Origin: Rippkaea orientalis PCC 8801
GTDB lineage: Bacteria; Cyanobacteriota; Cyanobacteriia; Cyanobacteriales; Microcystaceae
Assembly: GCF_000021805.1 (NCBI RefSeq)
Contig: NC_011721.1
Span: forward strand, 1-50,894
DNA: 50,894 bases
Direction: 5' to 3'
Part shown: piece after piece, positions 16,703-24,874 of the stretch
Numbering within the stretch: position 1 is the first letter of the stretch
Layout of the letters: each line of letters starts with the position of its first letter
The notes under the pieces: generated by a model
Databases searched by the model: none
Told to the model about the DNA's origin: nothing
The model's input: the letters and a program-made list of their open reading frames with translations, nothing else
Translations under genes and position numbers: made by a program

Positions 16703-17837
16703 GGACTTACGCATTGACAGAGTGATAAAATAGTGTATCCCCAAATGAAGAGCGTCTAGAAAGAGGTATTGAACAATTAGAGAAATTACCAAACCATCAA
16801 CAGCACAATGTAATCTAGAACATTAGACTCTATTTTTGCTATCGGAACCCAAGCAGAGCGGATGTTCTAGATTGGCGGAAATCTTGGAAGATGTTTCCCA
16901 TGACAGTATCAATCGCTTTTTATTAAGAGAGAGATATGAACCGAAAGATTTGTTCAAGATGGTAATGAGCATAATTAATCTGGTAGGAGGAATTTTAAGT
17001 GTTGATGATACAGTAATAGAAAAGTTATATAGCAATCCGTTATGCGCGGAATTAATTGGATATTTTTGGTCAGGGAAGTATCATAAAACCATAAAAGGGA
17101 TAAATTTAATAACACTGTATTACAGCGATATTCAGGGAAATTCAGTGCCAATCAACTACAGAATATATGACAAAAAGGAGGGAAAAACCAAGAACGATTA
17201 CTTCCAAGAAATGCTGATAGAAGTAATGAGTTGGGGAGTGAAACCCAGATTAGTAACAGGAGACAGTTGGTACTCATCCGTGGCAAACTTGAAATTTTTA
17301 AGAAACCAGAAATTAGGTTTTCTCTTCGGAATTGAGAAAAATAGAACTGTCTCAAACGAGCCAGGAAAGTATCACCAAGTAAGCAAACTAGACATTCCCG
17401 CTCCAGGATTAATTACTCATTTAAGGGAATTTGGCGTGATCAAACTGTTTAGGAAAGACTTCAAAAAAGAAGACTCTAGACACTACATCTTATACTTTCC
17501 CGATGAAGAGATTCTCCAAAAGATAACAAGAAGTGAGTTTGTCACCATTCATGATACCCACTGGGGAATAGAAAGTTTTCATCGAGCCATCAAACAACTC
17601 TGTGGTCTTGGTAAATTTATGGTTAGAGACAGCCAGGCTATCAAAACACATATTTTTTGTTCACTTCAAGCTTTTGTACGCCTGGAAAAAATGTGCTCGG
17701 AGAAAATCATTGTCAATTGGTATGAACTCCAAAGAAATCTATTCACAAAAGTCATCCGCGAATACATTTGTGACAATCTTCTGACTGTTTGTACTATATA
17801 AATTCATAGGTGGCTATTTTTGTCAATGCGTAAGTCC
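16703..17837 (+). mobile_element. IS with GGACTTACGCATTGACA ends
   Basis: Perfect 17-bp inverted ends GGACTTACGCATTGACA (16703-16719) and its complement (17821-17837), flanked by TA on both sides (16701-16702, 17838-17839). Length 1135 bp with one transposase gene on the plus strand. The TA flank may be a 2-bp duplication or part of the end. Confidence 0.8.
16836..17801 (+). CDS. DDE transposase of the 1135-bp IS
   Basis: 321 aa from a TTG; the frame opens only 10 bp upstream (stop at 16824), so the natural N-terminus may be in another frame upstream and lost to a frameshift. DDE residues: SVDDTVIEKLY, VTGDSWYSS and HWGIESFHRAIKQLCGL. It belongs to the IS4-like DDE clan (IS701/IS4-related). 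I cannot assign the subgroup. Whether it is active depends on the unclear 5' end. Confidence 0.82.
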   Translation: MLSEPKQSGCSRLAEILEDVSHDSINRFLLRERYEPKDLFKMVMSIINLVGGILSVDDTVIEKLYSNPLCAELIGYFWSGKYHKTIKGINLITLYYSDIQGNSVPINYRIYDKKEGKTKNDYFQEMLIEVMSWGVKPRLVTGDSWYSSVANLKFLRNQKLGFLFGIEKNRTVSNEPGKYHQVSKLDIPAPGLITHLREFGVIKLFRKDFKKEDSRHYILYFPDEEILQKITRSEFVTIHDTHWGIESFHRAIKQLCGLGKFMVRDSQAIKTHIFCSLQAFVRLEKMCSEKIIVNWYELQRNLFTKVIREYICDNLLTVCTI

Positions 17838-17914
17838 TATACTTTTACAAAAGAGAATGAATGTCTTCTGTGTTTAAACGATCTTTTAAAGCCCATGCCA
17901 ATACCGTTATCTAA

Positions 17915-18145
17915 TTACTTATTCTTTAACAATTCAATAAATTCATCCACGTCTAAGTCTGCCTGTCGAATAATAGCTCTTAGAGTGCCTTTGTCAAGGT
18001 TTTTATGATTTGGAACTACCACTTCGGCAAAAGGTTCATCTCTACAGAGAATAATATGGCTACCTTTTTGACGCTTTATGTAAAATCCAGCTTTTTCCAA
18101 GGTTTTGATACACTCTTTTCCTGAAATTTGAGGCAATTTACTCAT
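17915..18145 (-). CDS. hicA: HicA family toxin (mRNA interferase)
   Basis: 76 aa with the compact dsRNA-binding fold of HicA: SGKECIKTLEKAGF, then the catalytic histidine in KGSHIILCR and VVVPNHKNLDKGTL, a typical C-terminal half. HicA proteins cleave mRNA and are neutralised by HicB. It overlaps the upstream hicB by 4 nt (ATGA, 18142-18145), so the order is antitoxin then toxin. Adjacent to the par genes it would serve plasmid maintenance. Appears intact. Confidence 0.9.
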   Translation of the reverse strand: MSKLPQISGKECIKTLEKAGFYIKRQKGSHIILCRDEPFAEVVVPNHKNLDKGTLRAIIRQADLDVDEFIELLKNK

Positions 18146-18348
18146 ATAGCAAGGGTAACTGTTTCGACTCGATCTTCAGGAATGACACGACCTTCTTCTT
18201 GAAGAACCTCAAGATACAATTCTATTGCCTCTTGAATATTGGCGATCGCCTCTTCCTTTGTTTTTCCTTGACTAATACAGGGAGGTAAACTGGGACATTG
18301 AGCAACCCAATAACCATCTTCTCCAGGATAAATAATGACTTGTCTCAT
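18142..18348 (-). CDS. hicB: HicB family antitoxin
   Basis: 68 aa with the degraded RNase H-like fold of HicB: IIYPGEDGYWVAQCPSLPPC followed by SQGKTKEEAIANIQEAIELY. No DNA-binding domain is fused at the C-terminus, so this is a short HicB, and operon autoregulation may need HicA or another factor. It is the first gene of the hicBA pair, transcribed away from the par locus. Confidence 0.9.
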   Translation of the reverse strand: MRQVIIYPGEDGYWVAQCPSLPPCISQGKTKEEAIANIQEAIELYLEVLQEEGRVIPEDRVETVTLAI

Positions 18349-18389
18349 CTGTGATTGGCCTCGGAAAATTAACAGGAATGTCGGGAGAA

Positions 18390-18437
18390 GTCCCCACCTA
18401 TAAATTCTAAAAGAATACCCACATTTTAGGTGGGGAC
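18390..18437. repeat. Hairpin GTCCCCACCT / AGGTGGGGAC
   Basis: Perfect 10-bp inverted repeat with a 28-nt loop between hicB and parA promoters. It could be a regulatory site or a relic of an IS200/IS605-type end; the run of GC pairs is unusual in this AT-rich gap. It is not followed by a T tract in either direction, so a terminator is less likely. Confidence 0.5.
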
Positions 18438-18519
18438 GGGGCTTATAAAATCTGCTGGAACTTAAGCCTTAAACCGTTCATCATATAAACTAATTAACGT
18501 ATCAAACCATAAACCCATA

Positions 18520-18534
18520 AAGGTATTAAACCTT
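18520..18534. promoter_or_regulatory. Partition site / operator repeat 1 (AAGGT-N5-ACCTT)
   Basis: AAGGTATTAAACCTT, 11 bp before the parA start at 18546. A near-identical copy lies at 19284-19298 and a half-site at 19836. Repeated palindromes bracketing parA and its partner are what a centromere (parS-like) or ParB operator would look like. Confidence 0.6.
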
Positions 18535-18545
18535 AATATGATAAT

Positions 18546-19262
18546 ATGTTAAAGGTAGCGGTGTTTAATTTTAAGGGGGGTACGGCTAAGTCAACCACGG
18601 TGATTAATCTGGGGGCAAGCTTGGCAACGGCAAAGCGAAAGGTGTTAGTCATCGATCTGGATGGTCAACGGACTTTATCCTTTGGCTTGGGGTTAGATGG
18701 GGATATGCCAACCGCCTTAGATTTTTTACAAGGGGGTCAGGTTGAACCAATGGCCACTAAGGTTAATAATCTCTTTCTCATTCCTGGGGCGTTAGAGATG
18801 TTTCAATTGCAAACGGATCAAGATTTGTTTACCCCGGCCTTGGCTAAGTTGACGGGGTATGATGTCTGTTTGATGGACTGTTCTCCTGGCTTGGGTATTA
18901 CTTCAGTACAGGCGATTTTGAGTAGCGATCGCATCCTGATCCCAGTGATTTGTGAACCGGCTGTATTGAAGGGGTTATCTGAAGCGGTGCAGTTAATTCG
19001 GGAGGAACGGCCGGAGGTTCCGATTGATGTGGTACGGGTTAGGTATCGTCCCCGTTTACTAATTACCAAGGAAGCTGAGGAGTTACTGACCGAAGCTGCA
19101 CCAGAGTTAAATTACCGTTTGCTTAAAACAACTGTACCAGAAAATATTGCGGTTGCAGAAGCGATCGCTCATGCTATTCCGGTGACTGAATATGCCTCTC
19201 GGTCAAATGGGGCTAAAGCTTATCGTGCTTTAGCTAAAGAATGTCAAGGGGTTTGGCAATAA
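18546..19262 (+). CDS. parA: ParA-type partition ATPase
   Basis: 238 aa, small ParA/MinD superfamily ATPase without an N-terminal HTH (type Ib-like). The deviant Walker A motif is FKGGTAKST (residues about 9-17, with both lysines), Walker A' is VIDLDGQRT, and Walker B is VCLMDCSPGLG. Such ATPases move plasmids along the nucleoid with a centromere-binding partner. The partner gene is likely 19350-19820, 87 bp downstream. Palindromic repeats lie before each gene, suggesting autoregulation by the partner protein. Confidence 0.9.
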   Translation: MLKVAVFNFKGGTAKSTTVINLGASLATAKRKVLVIDLDGQRTLSFGLGLDGDMPTALDFLQGGQVEPMATKVNNLFLIPGALEMFQLQTDQDLFTPALAKLTGYDVCLMDCSPGLGITSVQAILSSDRILIPVICEPAVLKGLSEAVQLIREERPEVPIDVVRVRYRPRLLITKEAEELLTEAAPELNYRLLKTTVPENIAVAEAIAHAIPVTEYASRSNGAKAYRALAKECQGVWQ

Positions 19263-19283
19263 GGCTAAAACTTTTATCTAATT

Positions 19284-19298
19284 AAGGTATTAGACCTT
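19284..19298. promoter_or_regulatory. Partition site / operator repeat 2
   Basis: AAGGTATTAGACCTT, differing from repeat 1 by one base (A to G), between parA and the partner gene. It sits among short TTAAAC/GGTTAA direct repeats that may add binding half-sites. Confidence 0.6.
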
Positions 19299-19349
19299 AA
19301 TAGGTTAAACAGTTAAAGAAATAAAGTGTTAATAGATTAAGAGGTTAAG

Positions 19350-19820
19350 ATGAAAAAGTTAGGCGGTTTAGGGAAACTGAGTCAATTTTCTGGGATTAAA
19401 TCAACAGAACCAACGGAGTTAAAAGAAGAAGAAAAAAACCTCATTGATTCAGAGTCAGTTAATGAGAAAATACCTGTTATTGATGAGACGGTTGACACTC
19501 AAATTAGTAATGAACATTTGGTAATTAATAATAGTCTTAAGGAGAAACAACCGACAAAACAAACTGTTACTAAAAAACCTAAGCAATCTATTAAGGATAA
19601 ACCCGTGACGATTAACATTAAGATTACGAAATCTCAAAAAGATTGGTTATCGGATACCGCTTCGATGGTTAGGGATAACAATAGTGAACCTGTCCCCCCA
19701 TCTGAGAGGGTTTACCCTCAGCATTTGATTGGAGTGGCGATCGCGTTGTTACAATCGGCTGATATTGATTGGACTCAAATCAAGAATGAGAAGGAGTTAC
19801 GGGAACTATTAAACCTATAA
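19350..19820 (+). CDS. Probable ParB-type centromere-binding partner
   Basis: 156 aa. It begins KKLGGLGKLSQFSGIK, which resembles ParA-interacting N-termini. A long charged low-complexity linker (about residues 20-90, rich in K, E, T) follows. The C-terminus (about 90-156) has VTINIKITKSQKDWL then a helix, compatible with a ribbon-helix-helix DNA-binding fold. It directly follows parA. Assignment rests on position and layout, not on a recognised ParB domain. Confidence 0.6.
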   Translation: MKKLGGLGKLSQFSGIKSTEPTELKEEEKNLIDSESVNEKIPVIDETVDTQISNEHLVINNSLKEKQPTKQTVTKKPKQSIKDKPVTINIKITKSQKDWLSDTASMVRDNNSEPVPPSERVYPQHLIGVAIALLQSADIDWTQIKNEKELRELLNL

Positions 19821-19835
19821 AACACTAAAGCTATA

Positions 19836-19881
19836 AAGGTATTAGAGGTTTAGGGGATTAAGGTTTCTAGGCAAAACCTTA
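19836..19881. promoter_or_regulatory. Partition half-site and downstream inverted repeat
   Basis: AAGGTATTAGA at 19836-19846 matches the left half of repeats 1 and 2 but its right half is GGTTT. Just after, AAGGTTT-CTAGGC-AAAACCTT (19860-19880) is another inverted repeat using the same AAGGT/ACCTT pentamers. It could be part of the centromere or a weak terminator; no T tract follows. Confidence 0.45.
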
Positions 19882-19884
19882 AGA

Positions 19885-20496
19885 TCAAGTATTACAATTA
19901 CTTCCCCAAAGCAGAGGAGTACAAGGAGGTGTGACTATTTTAAAATACTTAATTTCTCCATTTATTAGACCGAAAGCTTCCGAGTACCCACTATGATTTT
20001 TAGCGAATACAACTAAATACACTCGATCATCATGACAATTTTGAATAATATCTTTGCTAAGAATTAACATAATAATTCTTGAAGATAAGATTAAGTTTAC
20101 TGATTCACCATCTAAAGCAAATGTAATAGTTTTTCCCGTAGGGGCGTTTTGATAGATATCACTTATGTTTTCTAAATAAATAGAAATTTCTAAGTCATAA
20201 TTTTTGAGTATTTGCTGAGTTTTATTATTTTCTTGAGACATTCTCACAATGTCATTCCATTTTTCGTCTGGAACAAAATACATTAAACTAAGTGAGTTTC
20301 CATCTTGTGCGACTTTAAACTCAAAATTAAGGGCTGCACTTAATTCTTCTCTCCTATCTGTAATCATCCAAACACAGTAACTACTTAAGGTTGGGATAAC
20401 ATCCATTGTTTCAAGGGACTGGGCTATTAATCTCCGACTACTTAAACTTATTAGAAAAGTAATTGAAGTGATTAGAGAAAGTAAAACTTTTATCAT
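19885..20496 (-). CDS. Exported protein of unknown function
   Basis: 203 aa with an N-terminal signal peptide (hydrophobic residues 3-19, cleavage plausible after IAQ). The mature part looks beta-rich with scattered acidic residues, and ends with CTPLLWGSNC, a possible disulfide pair. It begins 2 bp after the stop of the upstream 118-aa gene, so they form an operon. I do not recognise either family. Convergent with the par genes. Confidence 0.65.
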   Translation of the reverse strand: MIKVLLSLITSITFLISLSSRRLIAQSLETMDVIPTLSSYCVWMITDRREELSAALNFEFKVAQDGNSLSLMYFVPDEKWNDIVRMSQENNKTQQILKNYDLEISIYLENISDIYQNAPTGKTITFALDGESVNLILSSRIIMLILSKDIIQNCHDDRVYLVVFAKNHSGYSEAFGLINGEIKYFKIVTPPCTPLLWGSNCNT

Positions 20497-20498
20497 TT

Positions 20499-20855
20499 TT
20501 ACCGATTTTGTAATTTTTGATATTCAATTGAGCGATTATATAAATAAAAGAATAGCGTTCTAGTATCATCTCTATTTAAGTTAAGAGTTGTAGCACCTTC
20601 TTGTTTTAAAATTCCGCTAAGACAACATCTATCGCGGAGTAGTGGAATAGATAGTTCTACAGATACTTGAATACGACCATCTGAATCTAATTCAATCAAA
20701 CGAATAGCTTCAGTTAGATTCTTTGATTGAGACTTCATAAAAGATGTGCATTGTATAGCAGAGGAAACATTGGTTCTTAGCAAATCATGATCTATTCCGC
20801 ATATTTTAGGTATACGAGACATATCTATATAAATTGTGAGGATTGTTGAAAACAT
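20499..20855 (-). CDS. Small protein of unknown function
   Basis: 118 aa. ATG 20855 has an AAGGA ribosome binding site upstream; ATG 20822 is an alternative. Residues 30-90 alternate charged and hydrophobic positions (IRLIELDSDGRIQVSVELSI), suggesting beta-strands, with several cysteines. No signal peptide is clear. It is the first gene of a two-gene unit with 19885-20496. Confidence 0.55.
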   Translation of the reverse strand: MFSTILTIYIDMSRIPKICGIDHDLLRTNVSSAIQCTSFMKSQSKNLTEAIRLIELDSDGRIQVSVELSIPLLRDRCCLSGILKQEGATTLNLNRDDTRTLFFYLYNRSIEYQKLQNR

Positions 20856-20890
20856 TTGATAATATCCTTAAAACTGAAGATTATGAGAAA

Positions 20891-21085
20891 CTAATTAACC
20901 CGATACTCAGCTTCATTCTTACTATCCAACAAATAAGCCCCACTTTCAAGGAGGTAACAGGGTTTAGCTTCGGTTTGGAGTTGTTCTAGTAAGGTTCTTG
21001 CCCATTCATCGGTGGCGGCGTGTACTTGGAGATGGGCGATTAGTTGGTCGTAGGTTTCCCGTTTGATGCGGATGTCGTGGTTCAT
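20891..21085 (-). CDS. Small helical protein coupled to a HAD phosphatase remnant
   Basis: 64 aa from ATG 21085, which overlaps the HAD stop (ATGA) and has AGGA ahead of it; the longer frame from 21097 is less likely. Content: RIKRETYDQLIAHLQVHAAT, then a C-terminal part with LESGAYLLDSKNEAEYRV. No family is recognised. Translational coupling suggests it worked with the phosphatase. Confidence 0.6.
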   Translation of the reverse strand: MNHDIRIKRETYDQLIAHLQVHAATDEWARTLLEQLQTEAKPCYLLESGAYLLDSKNEAEYRVN

Positions 21086-21366
21086 TGATTCCTCCATTCA
21101 TTAGCCAACATAAATTTAATTCCGGCTGCTTGAGCTGCCCCTTCATCTTCGGGGCGATCGCCTACCATTAAAGCATCAGTAATAGGAGCATGAAATTGAA
21201 TCAAAAAATTGATCATACCTGGGCTTGGTTTTCGACAATTCTCAATAATTACGGGAGAAAGATTAATCCAATTTTCACGATAACATCGATAACAAATTTT
21301 TCCTTCATAGTCAGGACAAAACAAAATTGAGTTTAATTCAGGAAATAATTCTAAGGTGTATTTTTG
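21082..21366 (-). pseudogene. HAD-superfamily phosphatase, 5' end removed by IS
   Basis: The minus-strand frame is open from the IS4 boundary at 21366 to TGA 21082-21084, about 94 codons. It encodes the C-terminal half of a HAD phosphatase: CRKPSPGMINFL (motif III lysine) and ALMVGDRPEDEGAA (motif IV acids). The DxDxT nucleophile motif, which lies N-terminal, is missing. The type resembles the HAD module of polynucleotide kinase-phosphatase proteins. Confidence 0.8.
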
Positions 21367-21455
21367 CAGAAATGTTGAATGTTAGAAAAAAGTCTTGAAA
21401 AAATTTGTTGAGAATGATAAAATTAGCAAAAATGTAGAAAAGTAAAATAACTCCT

Positions 21456-22516
21456 TTGATTGTACAAAGTTTTCCCAAAGTCATTAAATCTATCTTAAAG
21501 CCGTTACCCAGAAATGATTATCCAGTTCTCAATACCTTTTCATTTGTCTGCTGTTGGTTAGAGTATGTAATGGATAAAAGTGTGGTCAGTATGCAGGATT
21601 TATTTAAAAGATTAAATACTCAAGGAATAGATTTAAAAATATCTAACTTTTCTAAGGCAAGTAAAAGAAGAGATCCTCAAGTATTTCTTGACATCATTAA
21701 TCAACTAAAAGAACAACTACGGCGAAAGAAGGGTAAAAGAAACGCTCGTTCTTATTTTCCTATTGATTCAACAATTATCAGTTTAACAAGTAAACTATTA
21801 TGGAGTCAAGGATATCACCAAGTAAAATTATTTTGTGGGTTGGATAGTTGGACATCAGAACCAGGGGGCATAGTGATTTATTTTGGTCAGGGACATGAGC
21901 ATAAATATGGTCAGAAAACGCTAGAAGAAATTCCTGAAAATGGAGTAGGGATAATGGATAGAGGTTTTGCATCTTGTGAAAGAATCAAAAAGCTAAAAGA
22001 GAACAGAATTTCGATTAGCTACGAATTTACCTGTGGATGAAGAAGCCGTAGTAAGTAATGAAGAAATAGCAGAGATTTATGTACAAAGATGGCAGATAGA
22101 GTTACCTCTCTTCTGTCACTCTGGGGGAACCTTGATGATTTCTAAGTTCTAGAACTCTTATAAAAAGGGCGATCGCTACCTTATTTTCTATTAACAAATT
22201 AAAATTCTGGTCAAATCGCTCAAGTGCCGTTGTCATAAGACTTTTAGCGATCATCCTTTCCAAGAGTGACAGAAGAGAGTTACTCTGGAAGTTTTTAAAG
22301 ATGCACTTAAAACTAGACAGATTAATGACCAAGAATGAAAATGGCATTCGCATTCAAATTTATTGTTGCTTAATCGCTTATCTCATTTTACAGCTAATAG
22401 AAATACCTCAAGAATTTGGCAAAACTATATTAGATAAACTTCGTTATCTTCAGTCCTATATGTGTCAGGAAATCAGCTATGTACATTGGTTCAGAAAACT
22501 AATTTGGTTAAGATGA
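21456..22516 (+). pseudogene. IS4 family transposase, disrupted (copy A)
   Basis: Start TTG 21456, as in copy B. The frame is intact to about 22003 (GVGIMDRGFASCERIKKLKEN), then a 137-bp deletion joins the two AAAAGAGAACA repeats that copy B still has, shifting frame. Further on a MITE (22106-22279) splits the YVQRWQIELLWKF region, which contains the catalytic glutamate. The rest continues to the stop at 22516. Two independent lesions make it non-functional. Confidence 0.9.
22106..22279. mobile_element. 174-bp MITE with IS701-type ends
   Basis: Perfect 16-bp inverted ends CTCTCTTCTGTCACTC (22106-22121, 22264-22279) and a 4-bp duplication TTAC (22102-22105, 22280-22283). The intact IS4 copy B has the empty site. 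The ends match the IS701-type fragment at 22838 over 13 bp. The interior contains a minus-strand open frame spanning from end to end, possibly a captured gene piece, but no transposase. Confidence 0.88.
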
Positions 22517-22666
22517 AAAATGGCTATTATAGGGTTAGTGTGATTGAATATGTAAAGTTTTATTACGACATTCAACATTTCTGGTATAAAACCTCTTCAT
22601 TCATGAAGAAAAAGTGTTGAAAATTATCCTCTTTGAATCCTCTGGCTTCAGACAGAGGTCAGACTT

Positions 22667-22696
22667 ATTACTTATTACTTAATACTTATTACTTGT
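22667..22696. repeat. Heptamer tandem repeat (TTATTAC)
   Basis: ACTTATTACTTATTACTTAA followed by TACTTATTACTTG. It is the complement of the heptamer tract at 15910-15945 and belongs to the same STRR-type class. Confidence 0.6.
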
Positions 22697-22837
22697 GAAC
22701 TAGAATCAACTGTAATCGTTCAGGAGGCAAAGCAGCGATCGTCCGTCCGATAAATTGAAGCTGCTCATCGCTGAAGTTCTCTAAGTTGCTGGAAAAGGCG
22801 ATTAAAATGTCATCAGTGTTGACTTCTATGGTGGTAT
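22689..22837 (-). pseudogene. C-terminal gene fragment cut by IS701
   Basis: The minus-strand frame from the IS701 end at 22837 to TAA 22689-22691 encodes about 48 residues including NTDDILIAFSSNLENFSDEQ and IAALPPERLQLILVHK. It has no start of its own. The parent family is not recognised. The gap 22584-22688 holds no gene apart from the heptamer repeat at its end. Confidence 0.45.
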
Positions 22838-23448
22838 CTCTCTTCTGTCAAACTGGGTGAGGTAAAATGAGAAAAAAAGCTTGAAAGCCAGACAGAGATT
22901 ATGGTTAAGCCTCGTCCACCGCGACCAACGGTTCAATTCGTAGATACATACTGTGAATTATACAGAGACTTATTCGTAGAAGTCAGAGCTTATGAGTCCT
23001 TTAAATATCTTCAGTTGGGACTAATAAGTGAGCTAAAAAGAAAGAGTTTACCAGCTATAGCTAAGGTGGTAGGATTAAAAAATGGACAAGGATTACACCA
23101 TTTTATTAGTCAATCGCCTTGGCAAGCTTGTGACCTAGAGAAAAGAAGATTAGAAATTATCGTAGCTCTCTTAGAAGGAAGAGAAATTATGGTAATAATA
23201 GATGAGACAGGAGATAAAAAGAAAGGAGAAAAGACCGATTATGTCAAGAGACAATATATCGGCAATTTAGGAAAAATTGAAAAGGGGATAGTATCGGTGA
23301 ATGCCTATGGGTATTGCGAGGGAATGACTTTTCCGTTAAAGTTTAAAATCTTTAAACCGAAAGAGAGATTAAAAGAGGGAGATAAGTATCAAACAAAACC
23401 AGAACTAGGAGCAGAATTAGTGAAAGAAATTCAAGAGATGGGCTTTAA
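22838..23448 (+). mobile_element. IS701-type element, 3' part missing
   Basis: Begins with the terminal repeat CTCTCTTCTGTCA (22838-22850) and is cut at 23448 by the non-autonomous IS copy 2. No remainder of its 3' half is found on the far side; an ISL3 element lies there instead. Confidence 0.8.
22901..23448 (+). pseudogene. IS701 family transposase, truncated
   Basis: Starts ATG 22901 (MVKPRPPRPTVQFVDTYCEL). 183 native residues include LPAIAKVVGLKNGQGLHHFI and the first catalytic aspartate in VIIDETGDKKKGEKTDYVKRQ, typical of IS701. It loses the rest at the insertion of copy 2 of the defective IS (23449); the frame then reads 14 foreign residues. Inactive. Confidence 0.88.
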
Positions 23449-23585
23449 CTCACATCTTGCACCAAGAAAAGTTGATATGAGAAGCGATGCCTAAAATCCT
23501 CATCTGATGGGGGTTAACAAAAGTTCTCTTTTTAAAAGAGAGAACAACAATTAAGAACTAACAAAAACCCAACGCACTCTTTATT

Positions 23586-23987
23586 TTACTCCACCCTATG
23601 GCCAGGCTTTTCTTCATCAGGATATAAATCTAACCAACTTTCATATAAATCTTCAATAGCCGAAGTTAACTGGTCAATTTTACTTCTTCTAATAACAGCG
23701 TTAACACCATCTATATGTGCTTGACTTCCGGCTTTTCCCAAATGTTTAAAACGGGAAAATTCCCCTTTTTTATTAGCTTTTGGAAAGACGGCTGATGATG
23801 CCTTAAGTTGATAATACCAATAACGATATTTCGCGCCTTTAGCTCGATACCTCGCTATATAACAATCACGAGGAGCTATCCATCCTGAAGCCTCAATTTC
23901 AGATATTTCCCGTTTTAAAGAGTCTATAGCTTCTCTAATGCGGTCTGCTCGTTGAGTTTTTTCTAGTTCACTCTCAGTCCTTGGCAT
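23586..23987 (-). CDS. IS passenger protein of unknown function (copy 2)
   Basis: The same 133-aa charged helical protein as at 8862-9263, here on the minus strand. I see no change from copy 1, although the element around it is truncated at its far end. Its preservation in both copies is either recency or selection. Function unknown. Confidence 0.65.
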   Translation of the reverse strand: MPRTESELEKTQRADRIREAIDSLKREISEIEASGWIAPRDCYIARYRAKGAKYRYWYYQLKASSAVFPKANKKGEFSRFKHLGKAGSQAHIDGVNAVIRRSKIDQLTSAIEDLYESWLDLYPDEEKPGHRVE

Positions 23988-24028
23988 TTTCCATTTCTAT
24001 CTAAGGTAACTATGGTAATATAGTTCTC

Positions 24029-24874
24029 TTGTTTAATAAGATAACGATGTTTCCACAGACTATTTTACCTCAAGTTGCGGAGCGAACTGTTCCGAGGTCT
24101 CCTCGGAACCAGCACGCGCACCAAGCAGAGGAATTACTCTCCACTTTAAAAGAGTTAATGCCTACAATTTATCAAAAAGAAACCCTAGAATCTATTTTAG
24201 GATTATTGTTGGATGGACAAGGAAATGCAGTTCCTCATCATTGTCAGACTAAATCAGAAAGTGCTATTAGTCGTTTTTTAAATCATTATAATTGGTCAAC
24301 TCGTTCTCTAATAAAGACTATTCGTTCTTTTATTTTAAATCTTATTTTATCCGAAAGAGGAAAAGGAAGAAAACCCATTTTACAAGTTATTCTAGATTTA
24401 ACAACTCTTGAAAAAGTGGGTAAGTTTCCTCATCTGAAAGACTTGGTTAGGGTCTATAATCATAAGAAGGGTTTACACGCAAGATGTGAGTCTATCTACA
24501 GGGTTTAAATTTTCCAGTATTTGTCTCATGGGTATGGCTGAAACGTAATGGGAAACGAGTTAAACGATTTGTCATTTCAACGAAACCCATGAAGGAAAAA
24601 ACTATCATTAGATGGGGAAAATATCGATGGCCAATAGAGGGTTTCTTTAAAACCGCAAAACATCAGTTTAGTCTTCACCGTTTTGGGCAAAAAACTTTAT
24701 TAGGGGTTTATCGTTGGTTAATTCTTTCTTTCCTTTCTTATATGTTAGCCTACTGGGTCTATTTACACAATAGTAACTTTGATGATTTAGACTGGTATGA
24801 TTCAGCCCAAAAAGCCTTAGTTTTGCTACTTCCTCACATTTTACTCCTTTCTCTTCTCAAGAAGTTAAAGTTAC
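24029..24874 (+). pseudogene. Internally deleted DDE transposase (copy 2)
   Basis: Same deleted gene as at 7916-8802: N-terminal half to about 24478, relic of the terminal repeat, then the C-terminal half. Here the last residues (after LLKKLKL) are replaced by ISL3 sequence from 24875. Inactive. Confidence 0.8.

Larger units (their letters stand above)
21367..22583 (+). mobile_element. IS4-type element copy A, defective
   Basis: Ends CAGAAATGTTGAATGT (21367) and its inverse (to 22583). It matches copy B at 42146-43321 but carries a 137-bp deletion in the transposase and a 174-bp MITE insertion. The flanks GTATTTTTG and GTATAAAAC do not form a target duplication, so at least one side has been rearranged since insertion. 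Confidence 0.88.
23449..24874 (+). mobile_element. Non-autonomous IS with passenger gene, copy 2 (end-truncated)
   Basis: Inverted relative to copy 1 and apparently identical to it, including the internal deletion and the 12-bp end relic (24479-24490). Its left end CTCACATCTTGCACC starts at 23449 inside the IS701 gene, next to TTAA. Its last 60 bp are missing where the ISL3 element starts at 24875. Confidence 0.85.

Noticed and set aside
18546-19262. MinD or chromosomal ParA (Soj)
   Set aside because: The size, the position beside a short KE-rich partner, repeated palindromes, hicBA and a P4-type primase favour a plasmid ParA.
22102-22353. Minus-strand 83-aa ORF over the MITE
   Set aside because: It crosses the MITE boundaries into transposase sequence, so it is a chance fusion.
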